Positions 9,413 through 18,678 of a stretch of DNA of 64,000 nucleotides are shown here, piece after piece (position 1 is the stretch's first letter; each line of letters starts with the position of its first letter). The translations under genes were made by a program, and so were the position numbers. Source of the stretch: UBA8752 sp002172485 (GTDB taxonomy: Bacteria > Bacteroidota > Bacteroidia > Flavobacteriales_D > Sanyastnellaceae); contig JBELJZ010000003.1 in assembly GCA_042089915.1 (NCBI GenBank), positions 1 to 64,000 of the forward strand, given 5' to 3'. The notes beneath the pieces were generated by a model, which saw nothing but the letters and a program-made list of their open reading frames with translations, was not told the origin of the DNA and did no database searches.

Positions 9413-9545
9413 CGCTTTGACAGGGTCGCATTGACGTCTGCTTAACACAGCCCCCTTCATCTTGCGGTTGTCGAAGCAGGAACACGTTTCGATTTCAGGT
9501 TCTCTAGAAACGGTTGTGGTTCTCATGGACCATCCGTAACAAGGC

Positions 9546-9577
9546 AAAGCCACCTCCGAACGCGGGGGTGGCTTTTT
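9546..9577. terminator. Bidirectional terminator between convergent genes
   Basis: AAAGCCACCTCCG (9546-9558) pairs with the arm 9563-9575 over an AACG loop, with one G-T pair, flanked by A and T tracts. It can serve both the esterase gene on the plus strand and the aminotransferase operon, whose stop is at 9580 on the minus strand. Confidence 0.75.
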
Positions 9578-9579
9578 CG

Positions 9580-10773
9580 TTACCCCTTCACCTCGTCCAA
9601 GGCTTCGAGAAGGTGGGCCAATGCGGCCTCCAACTCCGCAGGCTGCGCATTGAGCGGAGGCGCGATCCGGAAGCCCTGGGGTCGACTGAGGAACCAAAAG
9701 AGGATCAATCCTTTGCGGCGCGCAGCATGGACCAATTCTGCCACCTGCTCGGGACCTTCGAGATCCACCCCGATGAAGTGACCACCACCGCGCACCTCCA
9801 CAACCCGAGGGTGCGCATCCAATGCGGCTTTCCAGGATTCACCCTGTGCCCGAACCACACTCAGGTCCAGCTTCTTCAATTCTGTCAGATAAGCCGCTGC
9901 CGCCGCGCACGCCATCGGATGCCCCCCAAATGTGGTGATGTGCCCCAGCTTGGGCGCTTCCCTCAGCGCTTTCATGTGGTCAACAGATGCAACAAATGCC
10001 CCAATGGGCATGCCGCCACCCAATGCCTTGCCCAGCACCAAGACATCCGGCACCACGCCCGCTGCTTCGAAGGCATGCACATGACCGGTCCGACCCAATC
10101 CGCATTGGATCTCATCCAAAATGAGCAACGCCCCTACTTCGCGACAGCGCGCCTTGAGGGCTTTCAAATGGGCTTCAGGCACGGGGCGGATTCCCGCATC
10201 TCCTTGCACGGTTTCGACGACCACAGCCGCGGTCTTCTCCGTAATGCGCTCCAACTCGGATTCCTCAGCGAAACGCAAGTGGTGCACATCGGGGAGGAGC
10301 GGGAGAAACGCATTCCGGCGGTGGGAAGGAGTGGACAAACTCAACGCCCCGAACGTGGCCCCATGGTAACCTCCGATGACACCGAAGATTTCCGTCCGCC
10401 CCGTCACGCGGCGCGCCAGCTTCATTGCCCCTTCAATGGCTTCCGTGCCGCTGTTCACAAAGTAGACCGCCTCCAGGTCGGTGCCTTCCAACGTGGACAG
10501 CAGGACTTGGGCTGCGCGGTCTTGCGCTGCCTGCGCATACTCGCCGTAGACCATGACGTGCAAGTGCTGGTCCACTTGCGCATGCAATGCTTCGCGGATG
10601 GCGGGGTGGCCGTGCCCCAAGTTGCTGACCCCGATGCCGCTGACCAAATCGAACAGGCGTTCACCAGATGCTGTCTCCAGCCAGCATCCTTCCGCCTTGA
10701 CAATGCGCTCACCCAGCGGATGCGGGGTGGTCATGGCCAATCCCCTGTCCAGAAAGTCCGCTGCCGATTTCAT
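9580..10773 (-). CDS. Class III PLP-dependent aminotransferase
   Basis: A 397-residue cytoplasmic fold-type I enzyme of the ornithine/acetylornithine/4-aminobutyrate aminotransferase group. Visible motifs are GIGVSNLGHGHP, VYFVNSGTEAIEGAMKLAR, GGYHGATFGALSLS, LILDEIQCGLGRTG with the PLP-binding Asp, and the Schiff-base Lys in VLGKALGGGMPIG. The ATG at 10773 overlaps the stop of the GH92 gene (ATGA). It is the last gene of the five-gene minus-strand operon. The amino donor cannot be told from sequence alone. Confidence 0.85.
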   Translation of the reverse strand: MKSAADFLDRGLAMTTPHPLGERIVKAEGCWLETASGERLFDLVSGIGVSNLGHGHPAIREALHAQVDQHLHVMVYGEYAQAAQDRAAQVLLSTLEGTDLEAVYFVNSGTEAIEGAMKLARRVTGRTEIFGVIGGYHGATFGALSLSTPSHRRNAFLPLLPDVHHLRFAEESELERITEKTAAVVVETVQGDAGIRPVPEAHLKALKARCREVGALLILDEIQCGLGRTGHVHAFEAAGVVPDVLVLGKALGGGMPIGAFVASVDHMKALREAPKLGHITTFGGHPMACAAAAAYLTELKKLDLSVVRAQGESWKAALDAHPRVVEVRGGGHFIGVDLEGPEQVAELVHAARRKGLILFWFLSRPQGFRIAPPLNAQPAELEAALAHLLEALDEVKG

Positions 10774-13700
10774 TCGATGGGGTATGCTTGAAATCCAAAT
10801 TCGTCCGCAAATACCCAAGTGGGGTTGCCGCGTCCCGGATGCCAATCCGGAATGACCCCCCTGTTGAATTGGTTCAACTCCAACTGGAGATACCTGGCTT
10901 TGCGGTCTCCCTTGAAGCTGAGTCGGCTCGAATGGGCCCCGTATCGCTCGGGATCCATCCCCGGCTCAGCCTGTCCGAAAGGTGTGAATTCGGAGGAGTC
11001 CAATGCGGTCCGGCAAACGACGTTGGACGGTCCCCAAATCCAGGATTTGACATCCTGCAATACCCCCACATTCATCTCCGTCACGCGGTGAACCTTTCCG
11101 AGATCGACCGTCACCACGGCATCGTGGCCGTAGTATCCCTGCCAATCGCCCGTCCGAAAATCATCTCCTTCACCTTGGATGCCATCAATCAGAGCGCGCT
11201 CACCGCCAGCGGCATACTGGTTGGCGAATGGGTTCAGGATGGACACTCCATAGTCTGGATTGACCCTGGCAATCCGACCCGACACAGTGGCGCTTCGGTG
11301 GCCGTCCCGTTCAGCATACAGCTGGATCACTTGCGTACCTCGAACCAGCAAAGCGCCTCCCAACGGTGCAAACTCACCAGAGAGCCCGTCATCCGAAATG
11401 CGGTAAAACACGTCCGCCTCGGAATCGATGCATCCCACGTCGACAAGCAGACTGTCACCGGAATAACTCCGAGGCGCATTCAAATAAGGCGCTGCAACAA
11501 AGACGTCGTCGGCCAAGGTCCAGTCTTCGTTGGGCCAATCGCCAGGTGCCCGCCCAAAACCATCCTTTGGAGCCGGCACACTGCGCACATCAAACTCCCA
11601 AGTGCCTCCCGCCATCAGTTCGTCGTGGGTGACCCAACTCCGGGTGACCGGCTCGCCATGGATGGACAGCCCATGAATGAACTTGGCATTGGCACCTTTC
11701 CGATGGACCTTCAACTCCAAAGTCCGTCCATTGGGCAAGGTCCACGTGGCGGCATCATACCGCGGCGTTCCCAACACGTAGCGGTCAGAGCCCGGCGTCA
11801 CAGGGTACAATCCGAGCGCGCTCCACACATACCAACTGCTCATCTGCCCGCAATCCTCATTGCCACTCAGTCCATCCGGCTCCGAGGTGTACATCACATC
11901 GCAGATGCTGTCGACCAAGGCCTGCGTCCGGTCCGGGTGTCCCGCAAAGGCCGGCAAATACGCCATGTGGTGCGAGGGCTCATTGCCGTGGGCATACTGC
12001 CCAATCAGCCCCGTGATGTCGCTCTGATGTCGCCCTGTCATCTCACTGCTTCCGCCAAACATGTCCTGCAACATGTCCGCGTACGCCTCGGGACCTCCTA
12101 AGAGCGCCATGTGACCGCTCACGTCATGGGGGACGAAGAAATTGTATTGCCAACCATTGGCCTCCGTGTATTCGAAGGTGACCTCTGTGGGGTCGAACGC
12201 CTCGCGCCAAGCCGCGCCATACCGCGGCTGCAGGAAGCCATTGTCGGGGTTGTAGAGGTTCTGCCAACCCTGCGCACGACGACCAAATCGCTCAGCAACG
12301 TCCATTCGCCCCAAATCCTGCGCCATGCGGGCAATACAGGCATCGTCAAAGGCATATTCCAACGTCTTGGACACGCTTTCGGATTCTCGCTGCAGTGGCA
12401 GGTATCCGAGGCTGTCCCACACCGGCTTGCCCAACTCGTCGGCCGTGGCCGCAGCCACCATGGCATCCAACGCCTTGTCCGCATCAAACCCGCGCAATCC
12501 TTTGGCCCAGGCATCCGCAATCACCGGCACAGCATGGTAACCGATCATGCAGCCTGTGTAGTTGCCTGCCAGCTCCCACATCGGCAACTGCCCGCCTTCT
12601 TCGTGCATCCCAATGAAGTTCCGCACGAACGCCTCGGTTCGCTCCGGCTCGAGCACATTGAGCAGGGGATGAGTGGCCCGAAACGTGTCCCAGAGAGAAT
12701 ACACGGTGTAGCGCGGCGTCCCTTCTTCAGCTTGATGAATGCGCAAATCGGTCCCGCGATAGCGACCATCCACATCCGTGGCCAGGTTGGGGACGGTGAG
12801 GCTGTGGTACAGCGCCGTGTAAAACACCGTGCGCTCGTCTGCGTCGTCTTCATCCAGCTGAATGCGTCCCAATGCAGCATCCCAAGCGGATTCAGCCTCG
12901 GCGCGAGCGGCGTCGAATCCGTTTGGGTCAGTCCCTTCCTGGCTCAGATTGGCCACGGCTCCATCCATGTCCACAAAACTCAAGGACACCCGAGCTTGAA
13001 CCTCACTTACATCCTTGAAAGCCAATGAAAATATTGGAACGTAAGTCAACTCTTGCTTCAGGTTTCCATCGGCATCAATTTGGGTCTTCAACTCCGCCAT
13101 TTGATCGAGCCATTCAAACGGGCGGTTGAAGCGCATGGCGAAGTAGACATGCTGCTCGCGGGCCCAATTGTCGGACACACGCTGCCCCACAAGGGTGGAA
13201 TCATCCAAGGGATACATGCCATAATTGATCAAGTCATCGCGGTGCGCGAGATCGACCACCAACTGGAGCGTGTCTTGCTGCTTCAGGGTCCATCGATGCA
13301 AGCCCACCCGCTCGCTGGCCGTCAACTCCACCTCCACACCGCTTCGCTCCAGCTCACATCGATAATAGCCCGCATGGGCATGCTGACTGCCCCGAACGAA
13401 GCGATCCTTGTAACGCTCGCGCCACACCGACCCCGTATCCATGGGACCCACCGTCGGCATGAGAAGCACATCCCCGTAGTCGCTTACCCCCGTGCCTTGC
13501 AGGTGGGTGTGACTGAATCCATACACCTCGTCATCCGTGATGTGGAAACCACCACAACCGTCCCAACCCTCCAACCGCGTGTCCGGGCTGACTTGCACCA
13601 TGCCAAACGGGACCGTTGCCCCGGGATAAGTGTGTCCGTGGCCTCCAGTTCCGATGAACGGATTCACTTCCTCATGCAAAGCGCGCTCTGGGCCACTGCA

Positions 13701-13775
13701 AGACGCCAACAAGGCTGCAGCCAGGACCAGCGGGGTTGTCAAGTGGCGTTGGATTGGATAACAAAGCGATTTCAT
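10770..13775 (-). CDS. GH92 family alpha-mannosidase lipoprotein
   Basis: A 1001-residue lipoprotein: signal peptide with lipobox LLASC, then a glycoside hydrolase family 92 region (VNPFIGTGGHGHTYPGATVPFG, GFSHTHLQGTGV, GNEDCGQMSSWYVWSALGLY). The family consists of calcium-dependent exo-acting alpha-mannosidases that cut high-mannose N-glycans, usually at the cell surface in Bacteroidota. After the catalytic part there is a short chitobiase-C-like beta module and a discoidin-like F5/8 type C region (VVTVDLGKVHRVTEMNVGV, ARYLQLELNQ), which could bind glycans. The ATG at 13775 gives the signal peptide. The next gene downstream overlaps by 4 bases. Confidence 0.9.
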   Translation of the reverse strand: MKSLCYPIQRHLTTPLVLAAALLASCSGPERALHEEVNPFIGTGGHGHTYPGATVPFGMVQVSPDTRLEGWDGCGGFHITDDEVYGFSHTHLQGTGVSDYGDVLLMPTVGPMDTGSVWRERYKDRFVRGSQHAHAGYYRCELERSGVEVELTASERVGLHRWTLKQQDTLQLVVDLAHRDDLINYGMYPLDDSTLVGQRVSDNWAREQHVYFAMRFNRPFEWLDQMAELKTQIDADGNLKQELTYVPIFSLAFKDVSEVQARVSLSFVDMDGAVANLSQEGTDPNGFDAARAEAESAWDAALGRIQLDEDDADERTVFYTALYHSLTVPNLATDVDGRYRGTDLRIHQAEEGTPRYTVYSLWDTFRATHPLLNVLEPERTEAFVRNFIGMHEEGGQLPMWELAGNYTGCMIGYHAVPVIADAWAKGLRGFDADKALDAMVAAATADELGKPVWDSLGYLPLQRESESVSKTLEYAFDDACIARMAQDLGRMDVAERFGRRAQGWQNLYNPDNGFLQPRYGAAWREAFDPTEVTFEYTEANGWQYNFFVPHDVSGHMALLGGPEAYADMLQDMFGGSSEMTGRHQSDITGLIGQYAHGNEPSHHMAYLPAFAGHPDRTQALVDSICDVMYTSEPDGLSGNEDCGQMSSWYVWSALGLYPVTPGSDRYVLGTPRYDAATWTLPNGRTLELKVHRKGANAKFIHGLSIHGEPVTRSWVTHDELMAGGTWEFDVRSVPAPKDGFGRAPGDWPNEDWTLADDVFVAAPYLNAPRSYSGDSLLVDVGCIDSEADVFYRISDDGLSGEFAPLGGALLVRGTQVIQLYAERDGHRSATVSGRIARVNPDYGVSILNPFANQYAAGGERALIDGIQGEGDDFRTGDWQGYYGHDAVVTVDLGKVHRVTEMNVGVLQDVKSWIWGPSNVVCRTALDSSEFTPFGQAEPGMDPERYGAHSSRLSFKGDRKARYLQLELNQFNRGVIPDWHPGRGNPTWVFADEFGFQAYPIE

Positions 13776-13782
13776 TTGCACA

Positions 13783-14289
13783 TCACTGCTTGAGGGTGGG
13801 AGAGAGGACGCCGGGCGGCACATCCAAGGCCCCAGGGTCTTTACATACCAGACATTTCATGCGATCGTGAAAGCCGAAATGCTGAATGGATGGAGCCGGA
13901 GGATTCAAGATGCTGTCCAATGCCAACTGATTGACAGGGGAGAGAAACCCGGAGACAAAAGCATTCCGATCCTGTCGAACGGCGCGCATCTCTTGGCGAA
14001 TGGCCCGGACTTGAACCAGCAAGGCAGACTCTTCCATATCGGAACGCTGCAGCGAATCCAGTCGCCCCTTGAGCGCATCCGACTTTTCCGAAGCGGCCAC
14101 AAAAGCGCCTGTCCAGATTCGGTCGACGTAGGGAAGCGGTTTGAAGCGGTCCAACAAGGCCTCGAGCATCCGGCCCTCAGCCCCATCCAATCGAAGCGTA
14201 TCCTGGGCCAAACAGGGATGGGCCACCCCGAGCAACAGAACCACACTCCACGTGAGCAACGACAGTTTGGATGGGATGGCAGGGCGCAT
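13783..14289 (-). CDS. Small exported protein of unknown function with CxxC
   Basis: A 168-residue protein with a signal peptide (LLTWSVVLLLGVAHPCLAQ), a helical, probably coiled-coil middle (LDSLQRSDMEESALLVQVRAIRQEMRAVRQ, quoted as a region) and a C-terminal CLVC pair in MKCLVCKDPGALDVPPG. No family is recognised. It sits 13 bases after the S41-like gene and 7 bases before GH92, so it belongs to that operon. The CxxC could bind a metal or haem, or form a disulfide; this is a guess. Confidence 0.6.
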   Translation of the reverse strand: MRPAIPSKLSLLTWSVVLLLGVAHPCLAQDTLRLDGAEGRMLEALLDRFKPLPYVDRIWTGAFVAASEKSDALKGRLDSLQRSDMEESALLVQVRAIRQEMRAVRQDRNAFVSGFLSPVNQLALDSILNPPAPSIQHFGFHDRMKCLVCKDPGALDVPPGVLSPTLKQ

Positions 14290-14302
14290 CAGGAAGCGCA
14301 AA

Positions 14303-15445
14303 TTACCGCAGGGGAACGAGGTCTCCCGCCAGCAGCCATTGAACGGCCTCCCGCCAAGCCATCGAACCCGCATCACAATCCAAGCCCCCTTCTAGATCAA
14401 ATGGCGCCAAACCCGCCCCCTCGTGGCGGGTCAGCAAGGTGGGAACCCAGACTACCATTCCCGAACCGGGAAGGCGGTGACGTCCCGGTGACCCAGAACT
14501 CTCGCCTTGAATACCCAGGGGAGCGCACCCAAAAACCCGCGCCCTCCCAGCTTCTCTCAATGCCCCGGCCAGCAGCAGGGAAGCGCTGAAACTCCCTCCA
14601 TCCAGCAAAACGGCCAGCGGCATGTCGCAAAGTCGCCTCGTCACCACCAACGGCATGTGGGGGACGACACTCCATTCGGGCCGGGGCGTCCAACGCCCTT
14701 CCTTCTCTTCCGGCCATTCTGCTTCATCCAAGAAAACCCCGAGCACGGCATGCCGGCGCGTCCGGTACCCACCGAGGTTGCCCCGAAGGTCCAGCATGAC
14801 CGGCCGCTTGGATCGGCGAACCTGCCGACGGCTGCGCCGAAAATGCCGCGCAAAGGCCGCATCGCTCCCCGCTCCAAACGACGGAATCACCCACCGAACA
14901 AACGCCCCATGGTCCACCACAGCCATGCCTTCCTTCTTGCCGGCTGCCGCGCCCACATCGAGCGCATCAGACCCCAAGGAATCCGGCCGAAGCGCGCCCA
15001 CCCAAGGCCATGTCCGCTTGAGCCAAGCGCATTGCCCTGACAACGAAATGCCGTGACCGGGGCCGAAATCAACCCAGCCTCCCAACAGCCTTTCACAAGA
15101 TGGAGGCGAATACTCAGAGCGTGATTCAATGAGAGATTCAAAGGCCACCCTCAAATGCGCATCTTCTGCGCAAGCCAGCCACTCCTGCATGTCCAGCGCC
15201 CATTCCAATGGGTCAAAATCTCCCGGCTCCATGGCAGAGGACACCAGTCGATTTCGCGCATCCAGGCACTGAAAATCCACCACCCATTCTGGCACCCAAG
15301 CCCCCAACAAGCTGTCCAAAGCCAAAACGTCCAAGCGACGTTGCTCTGATGTCAACGCAGCAGTTTGACCCCACGAAACACCGAAGGGAGCTGACCCGAC
15401 CAATAGCCAGAGCAGCACCCCCAATCGGCCGGGGCGCGCCATCAT
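14303..15445 (-). CDS. Exported S41-like (C-terminal processing) peptidase, divergent
   Basis: A 380-residue protein with signal peptide (LGVLLWLLVGSAPFGVSWGQ). The C-terminal half shows the S41 tail-protease core: VMLDLRGNLGGYRTRRHA, MPLAVLLDGGSFSASLLLAGALREAG with the candidate nucleophile Ser, and RVFGCAPLGIQGESSG. The N-terminal part is not recognised and no PDZ domain is visible, so it is shorter and more divergent than CtpA-type enzymes. Its ATG overlaps the stop of paaZ (ATGA). It is likely periplasmic or surface-exposed. The catalytic assignment is tentative. Confidence 0.65.
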   Translation of the reverse strand: MMARPGRLGVLLWLLVGSAPFGVSWGQTAALTSEQRRLDVLALDSLLGAWVPEWVVDFQCLDARNRLVSSAMEPGDFDPLEWALDMQEWLACAEDAHLRVAFESLIESRSEYSPPSCERLLGGWVDFGPGHGISLSGQCAWLKRTWPWVGALRPDSLGSDALDVGAAAGKKEGMAVVDHGAFVRWVIPSFGAGSDAAFARHFRRSRRQVRRSKRPVMLDLRGNLGGYRTRRHAVLGVFLDEAEWPEEKEGRWTPRPEWSVVPHMPLVVTRRLCDMPLAVLLDGGSFSASLLLAGALREAGRARVFGCAPLGIQGESSGSPGRHRLPGSGMVVWVPTLLTRHEGAGLAPFDLEGGLDCDAGSMAWREAVQWLLAGDLVPLR

Positions 15446-17490
15446 GTCGGCTGATCTCGGTTTTTCACCATGGTCAATATGGTCGCAATGGCCACAGTCT
15501 CTCCGGTTTCGTCTGTCACATCCACCTTGAACTTGACGATGCCCTTCAAGACATCATCGTCCCCACGCAATTCCTGTTGAATTTTCTCTTCCACAGTCAA
15601 CTGGACCCCAATGGTCATACCGGGATACACCGGCTTCGTGAAACGACACGTTTCCAAGCCATAATTCAGTAGAACAGGCCCCTTGTGCGGCTCCACAAAC
15701 ATGCCCGCCGCTTTGGACAGCACCCAATATCCGTGGGCCACACGTCCTTCGAAAATGGTGCCATCCAACGCGGTCTCGTCCACATGGGCGTAGAAGTGAT
15801 CTCCACTGACGTTGGCAAAGTTGACGATGTCCGCCTCGGTGACCGTGTGCCGGTGCGTCGTGTAGGTCATACCGACCGACAAGTCCTCAAAGTGCTTGCG
15901 GAAGGGGTGGACATCGGATTCAGGCCGCGCCGCACCAGGCTGATGGCGCTGCGTGATCTCCGTAATGGTATCGGGATGACCTTGGATGGCGGTCCGCTGC
16001 AAATAGTGTCCAAGACCGCGGAGTCCGCCCATCTCTTCCCCTCCGCCGGCGCGGCCAGGTCCACCATGCACCAATTGCGGCATGGGACTTCCGTGACCGG
16101 TGCTCTCTTTGGCGCATTTGGCGTCGAGCACCAAGATCCGCCCATGGTGCGTCGCCGCCTCGGTCACGAACTCACGCGCAACGGCCGCATCACCTGTAGC
16201 AATACTGCAACACAAAGACCCCTTTCCTTTGTGAACCAATTTTATAGCTTCGGATAAATCTCGGTAAGGAAGGAGGGAAGACACCGGACCGAAGGGCTCG
16301 ACTTCGTGAACCAATGCTGCCTCCAGAGGCCGAGAATGGGTCAACAATCGGGGACCATAGAAAGCACCAGTGTCTGAACTGGCCCCCATGAGCTCAGGAG
16401 AGTCCATCGAGTACAACACTTCCGCCTCAGACAACAGCCGCGACACCGCCTGCTCCACTTCTGCGCGCTGCTCCATGCCAGCCAACGCCCCCATGCGCAC
16501 ACCCTCCAGCGCAGGGTCACCCAGAGCCACCCGATCCAGCTGCCCCTTCAAGGCATCCGCCACCGCCTCCAAGTGCATTTCAGGCACCATGGCGCGGCGA
16601 ACCGCAGTACACCGTTGGCCACACTTAATGGTCAGCTCGCGCCGCATCTCCTTGATGAAGAGATCGAATTCTGGTGTCCCAGGCGCCGCATCTGGTCCAA
16701 GGACCATGCTGTTCAGCGAGTCGGCCTCCAGATTGAACGGCACATTTTCACTGAGCACGCGCGGATGAGACTTGAGGGCCAAACCCGTTTCAGCCGAACC
16801 GGTGAATGTCACCACATCTTCGAACGTGACGTGATCCAGAATGTCCCGCGCACTGCCACAGACCAATTGTATCGCCCCTTCTGGAAGAATTCCTGAATCC
16901 ACGATCTCCTTGACCATGCTGTGCGCAACATAAGATGTCAATGTTGCCGGCTTGACGATGGCCGGCACACCTGCGAGCAAATTGCAGCTGACCTTCTCCA
17001 GCATGCCCCAAATCGGGAAATTGTAGGCGTTGATGTGAACGGCCATACCCCGCTTGGGAACGCCAATGTGGTGCCCGATGAACGTGCCTTCCTTGGACAG
17101 CATGGCTGGGTCACCATCCACGAGATAAGGGAGGTCTGGAAGTTGCTTCCGGAGACTGGCATAGGCGAACAGGGTGCCAATACCTCCTTCCACATCGATC
17201 CAGGAATCTGCGCGCGTCGCGCCTGTGTGCGCACTCCAGCGGTAGAACTCCTCTTTCTTGGACATCAAATGAAGCGCCAAAGCCTTCAGCATTTGCCCGC
17301 GCCTCTGAAAGGTCATTTTGCGCAATGCCGGCCCTGCCTGATCACGGCCGTATCGGAAGGCCGAAGTCATGTCCGCAGAGCTGGCATCTACCGCTGCCAC
17401 AGCATGACCATGAACGGCGTCGAGAAGGGGGGAAGGGTCAGGTCCAGCAGGAACCCATTGGCCCGCGATGTAATGGTCGAGAATGCGCAT
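15442..17490 (-). CDS. paaZ: PaaZ bifunctional oxepin-CoA hydrolase / semialdehyde dehydrogenase
   Basis: A 682-residue protein with the PaaZ layout: an aldehyde dehydrogenase domain (AVHINAYNFPIWGMLEK, VTFTGSAETG, NLEADSLNSMVLG, catalytic Cys region KCGQRCTAVRRA) and a C-terminal MaoC-like hydratase domain (VTEADIVNFANVSGDHFYAHVD, EGRVAHGYWVL). In phenylacetate catabolism PaaZ opens the oxepin-CoA ring and oxidises the resulting semialdehyde. The ATG at 17490 gives the same length as the well-known enterobacterial PaaZ; the longer upstream frame runs into the divergent promoter region. No other paa gene is in the window. It heads a minus-strand operon whose other members have no obvious link to phenylacetate. 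Confidence 0.9.
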   Translation of the reverse strand: MRILDHYIAGQWVPAGPDPSPLLDAVHGHAVAAVDASSADMTSAFRYGRDQAGPALRKMTFQRRGQMLKALALHLMSKKEEFYRWSAHTGATRADSWIDVEGGIGTLFAYASLRKQLPDLPYLVDGDPAMLSKEGTFIGHHIGVPKRGMAVHINAYNFPIWGMLEKVSCNLLAGVPAIVKPATLTSYVAHSMVKEIVDSGILPEGAIQLVCGSARDILDHVTFEDVVTFTGSAETGLALKSHPRVLSENVPFNLEADSLNSMVLGPDAAPGTPEFDLFIKEMRRELTIKCGQRCTAVRRAMVPEMHLEAVADALKGQLDRVALGDPALEGVRMGALAGMEQRAEVEQAVSRLLSEAEVLYSMDSPELMGASSDTGAFYGPRLLTHSRPLEAALVHEVEPFGPVSSLLPYRDLSEAIKLVHKGKGSLCCSIATGDAAVAREFVTEAATHHGRILVLDAKCAKESTGHGSPMPQLVHGGPGRAGGGEEMGGLRGLGHYLQRTAIQGHPDTITEITQRHQPGAARPESDVHPFRKHFEDLSVGMTYTTHRHTVTEADIVNFANVSGDHFYAHVDETALDGTIFEGRVAHGYWVLSKAAGMFVEPHKGPVLLNYGLETCRFTKPVYPGMTIGVQLTVEEKIQQELRGDDDVLKGIVKFKVDVTDETGETVAIATILTMVKNRDQPT

Positions 17491-17632
17491 GTCGCCCACA
17501 AAGTAAGGGGCCACCGAGATGAACAAATCATCAATTCGTCGACGGAATTCTTTCCTCAGGCCGAAAAAACGTCTATCTTGGAGAAGATTTGTTATTGCCT
17601 CCTCTAGTCTTTGAATCATTAAACCACTGAAC

Positions 17633-18601
17633 ATGAAGAACTTGTTCGCCCTTACTGCCGCTGTGCTCTTCGGCTTTTCCGCCGCAGCCAGCAACGTTCA
17701 GCTCGTGGTACAAGCCGTGGACAATGGTGATGCCGCTCCCGGCAACACCTACCGCGTCTACGCCGAGCTGCCCTCTAACCAGCACAGCCTTCACGCCATC
17801 TTCGCCGATGGTGAGCACATGCTGAACGTGACCTCCACCGGGTCCTTTTACCAGAATCCACTCGGCGGTGCGACCACCATCGACCTGAACGAAGCCGTGG
17901 TCGGAATCGACGAGTCCCTCGCCTACGACAGCTGGGTGACCGTGGGTGCTGAAAACAGTGACAACAATAGCATGTGGAACATCGGCATTGACTTTGACGC
18001 CTTCAATAATGGGGGCGCCTTGGAAGTGGTCGACGGCGCATGGTTTGTGGTTCCGACCGACGTTCGTGCCGTTGCAGATGCCCGCAATCTCGTCCTCCTC
18101 ATGCAAATTACGACCGACGGCACTGCCACCGGCACGTTGAACATGCAAGGCTGGACCCCGAACGGAGAAACCTGGCGTGACTACGACGTGACGTTCACGA
18201 CGGACGACGCCGAGGTCTTCGGTTGCACCAACCCAGACGCCTCCAACTACAACAGTGCTGCTTCCTATGACAACAGCACCTGTGAGTTCGCTACGGACAA
18301 CGGCCCCATGGCTGACCTGTTCGACCTCGAGGACAGCAACTGGAACGTGTTCCCGAACCCCGTGTTCGAAGGCCACTTCAGCATCCAGTTCGACAAAGAA
18401 GTGAACCTTGGTTCCGAGAACATCATCGTTGAAGTCACCGACATGAGCGGCAAGACCGCCATCAGCCAGGAAATCACTTCAGGTGACATCATCGGTGGCA
18501 ACCGTGTGATGGTCAACCACAATCTTGCTGCTGGTGCTTACACGCTTAGCGTGACCCACAAGGATTTCTCTGCCGCTCAGAACCTGATCGTCAAGAAGTA
18601 A
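17633..18601 (+). CDS. Secreted protein with one Cys repeat and T9SS type A domain
   Basis: A 322-residue protein with signal peptide (MKNLFALTAAVLFGFSAAA), a beta-rich body of unknown family (VQLVVQAVDNGDAAPGNTYR), one GCTNPDASNYNSAASYDNST repeat followed by a Cys, and a C-terminal T9SS type A sorting domain (WNVFPNPVFEGHFSIQF, VTDMSGKTAISQ, LAAGAYTLSV, QNLIVKK). It should be exported by type IX secretion and attached to or released from the surface. A strong hairpin terminator follows the stop. The codons look more A/T-ending than in the neighbours, which may mark high expression. Confidence 0.85.
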   Translation: MKNLFALTAAVLFGFSAAASNVQLVVQAVDNGDAAPGNTYRVYAELPSNQHSLHAIFADGEHMLNVTSTGSFYQNPLGGATTIDLNEAVVGIDESLAYDSWVTVGAENSDNNSMWNIGIDFDAFNNGGALEVVDGAWFVVPTDVRAVADARNLVLLMQITTDGTATGTLNMQGWTPNGETWRDYDVTFTTDDAEVFGCTNPDASNYNSAASYDNSTCEFATDNGPMADLFDLEDSNWNVFPNPVFEGHFSIQFDKEVNLGSENIIVEVTDMSGKTAISQEITSGDIIGGNRVMVNHNLAAGAYTLSVTHKDFSAAQNLIVKK

Positions 18602-18622
18602 TTCTCAGACAACCTCATTTGG

Positions 18623-18651
18623 AAAGCCGGCCTAAGTGCCGGCTTTTCTTT
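18623..18651 (+). terminator. Hairpin terminator after the T9SS gene
   Basis: AAAGCCGGC (18623-18631) pairs perfectly with GCCGGCTTT (18638-18646) over a six-base loop and is followed by TTTTCTTTTT. Confidence 0.85.
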
Positions 18652-18667
18652 TTGCCTGGGATTCAGA

Positions 18668-18678
18668 TTATGTAAAAC
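18668..18678 (+). repeat. Lone XerD-type half-site
   Basis: TTATGTAAAAC differs at one base from the XerD-side arm of the dif-like site at 19200-19227, in the same orientation and 549 bases away. With the base before it, the shared direct repeat is ATTATGTAAAA (18667-18677 and 19216-19226). No XerC-type arm ending in ATAA precedes it. Confidence 0.5.

Noticed and set aside
10788..12101. Plus-strand frame of 437 codons across GH92
   Set aside because: Antisense to a clear GH92 gene; composition is typical of a shadow frame.
17605..17613. TAGTCTTTG as the promoter -7 box of the T9SS gene at 17633
   Set aside because: The spacer is three bases instead of two, so it does not match TAnnTTTG exactly.
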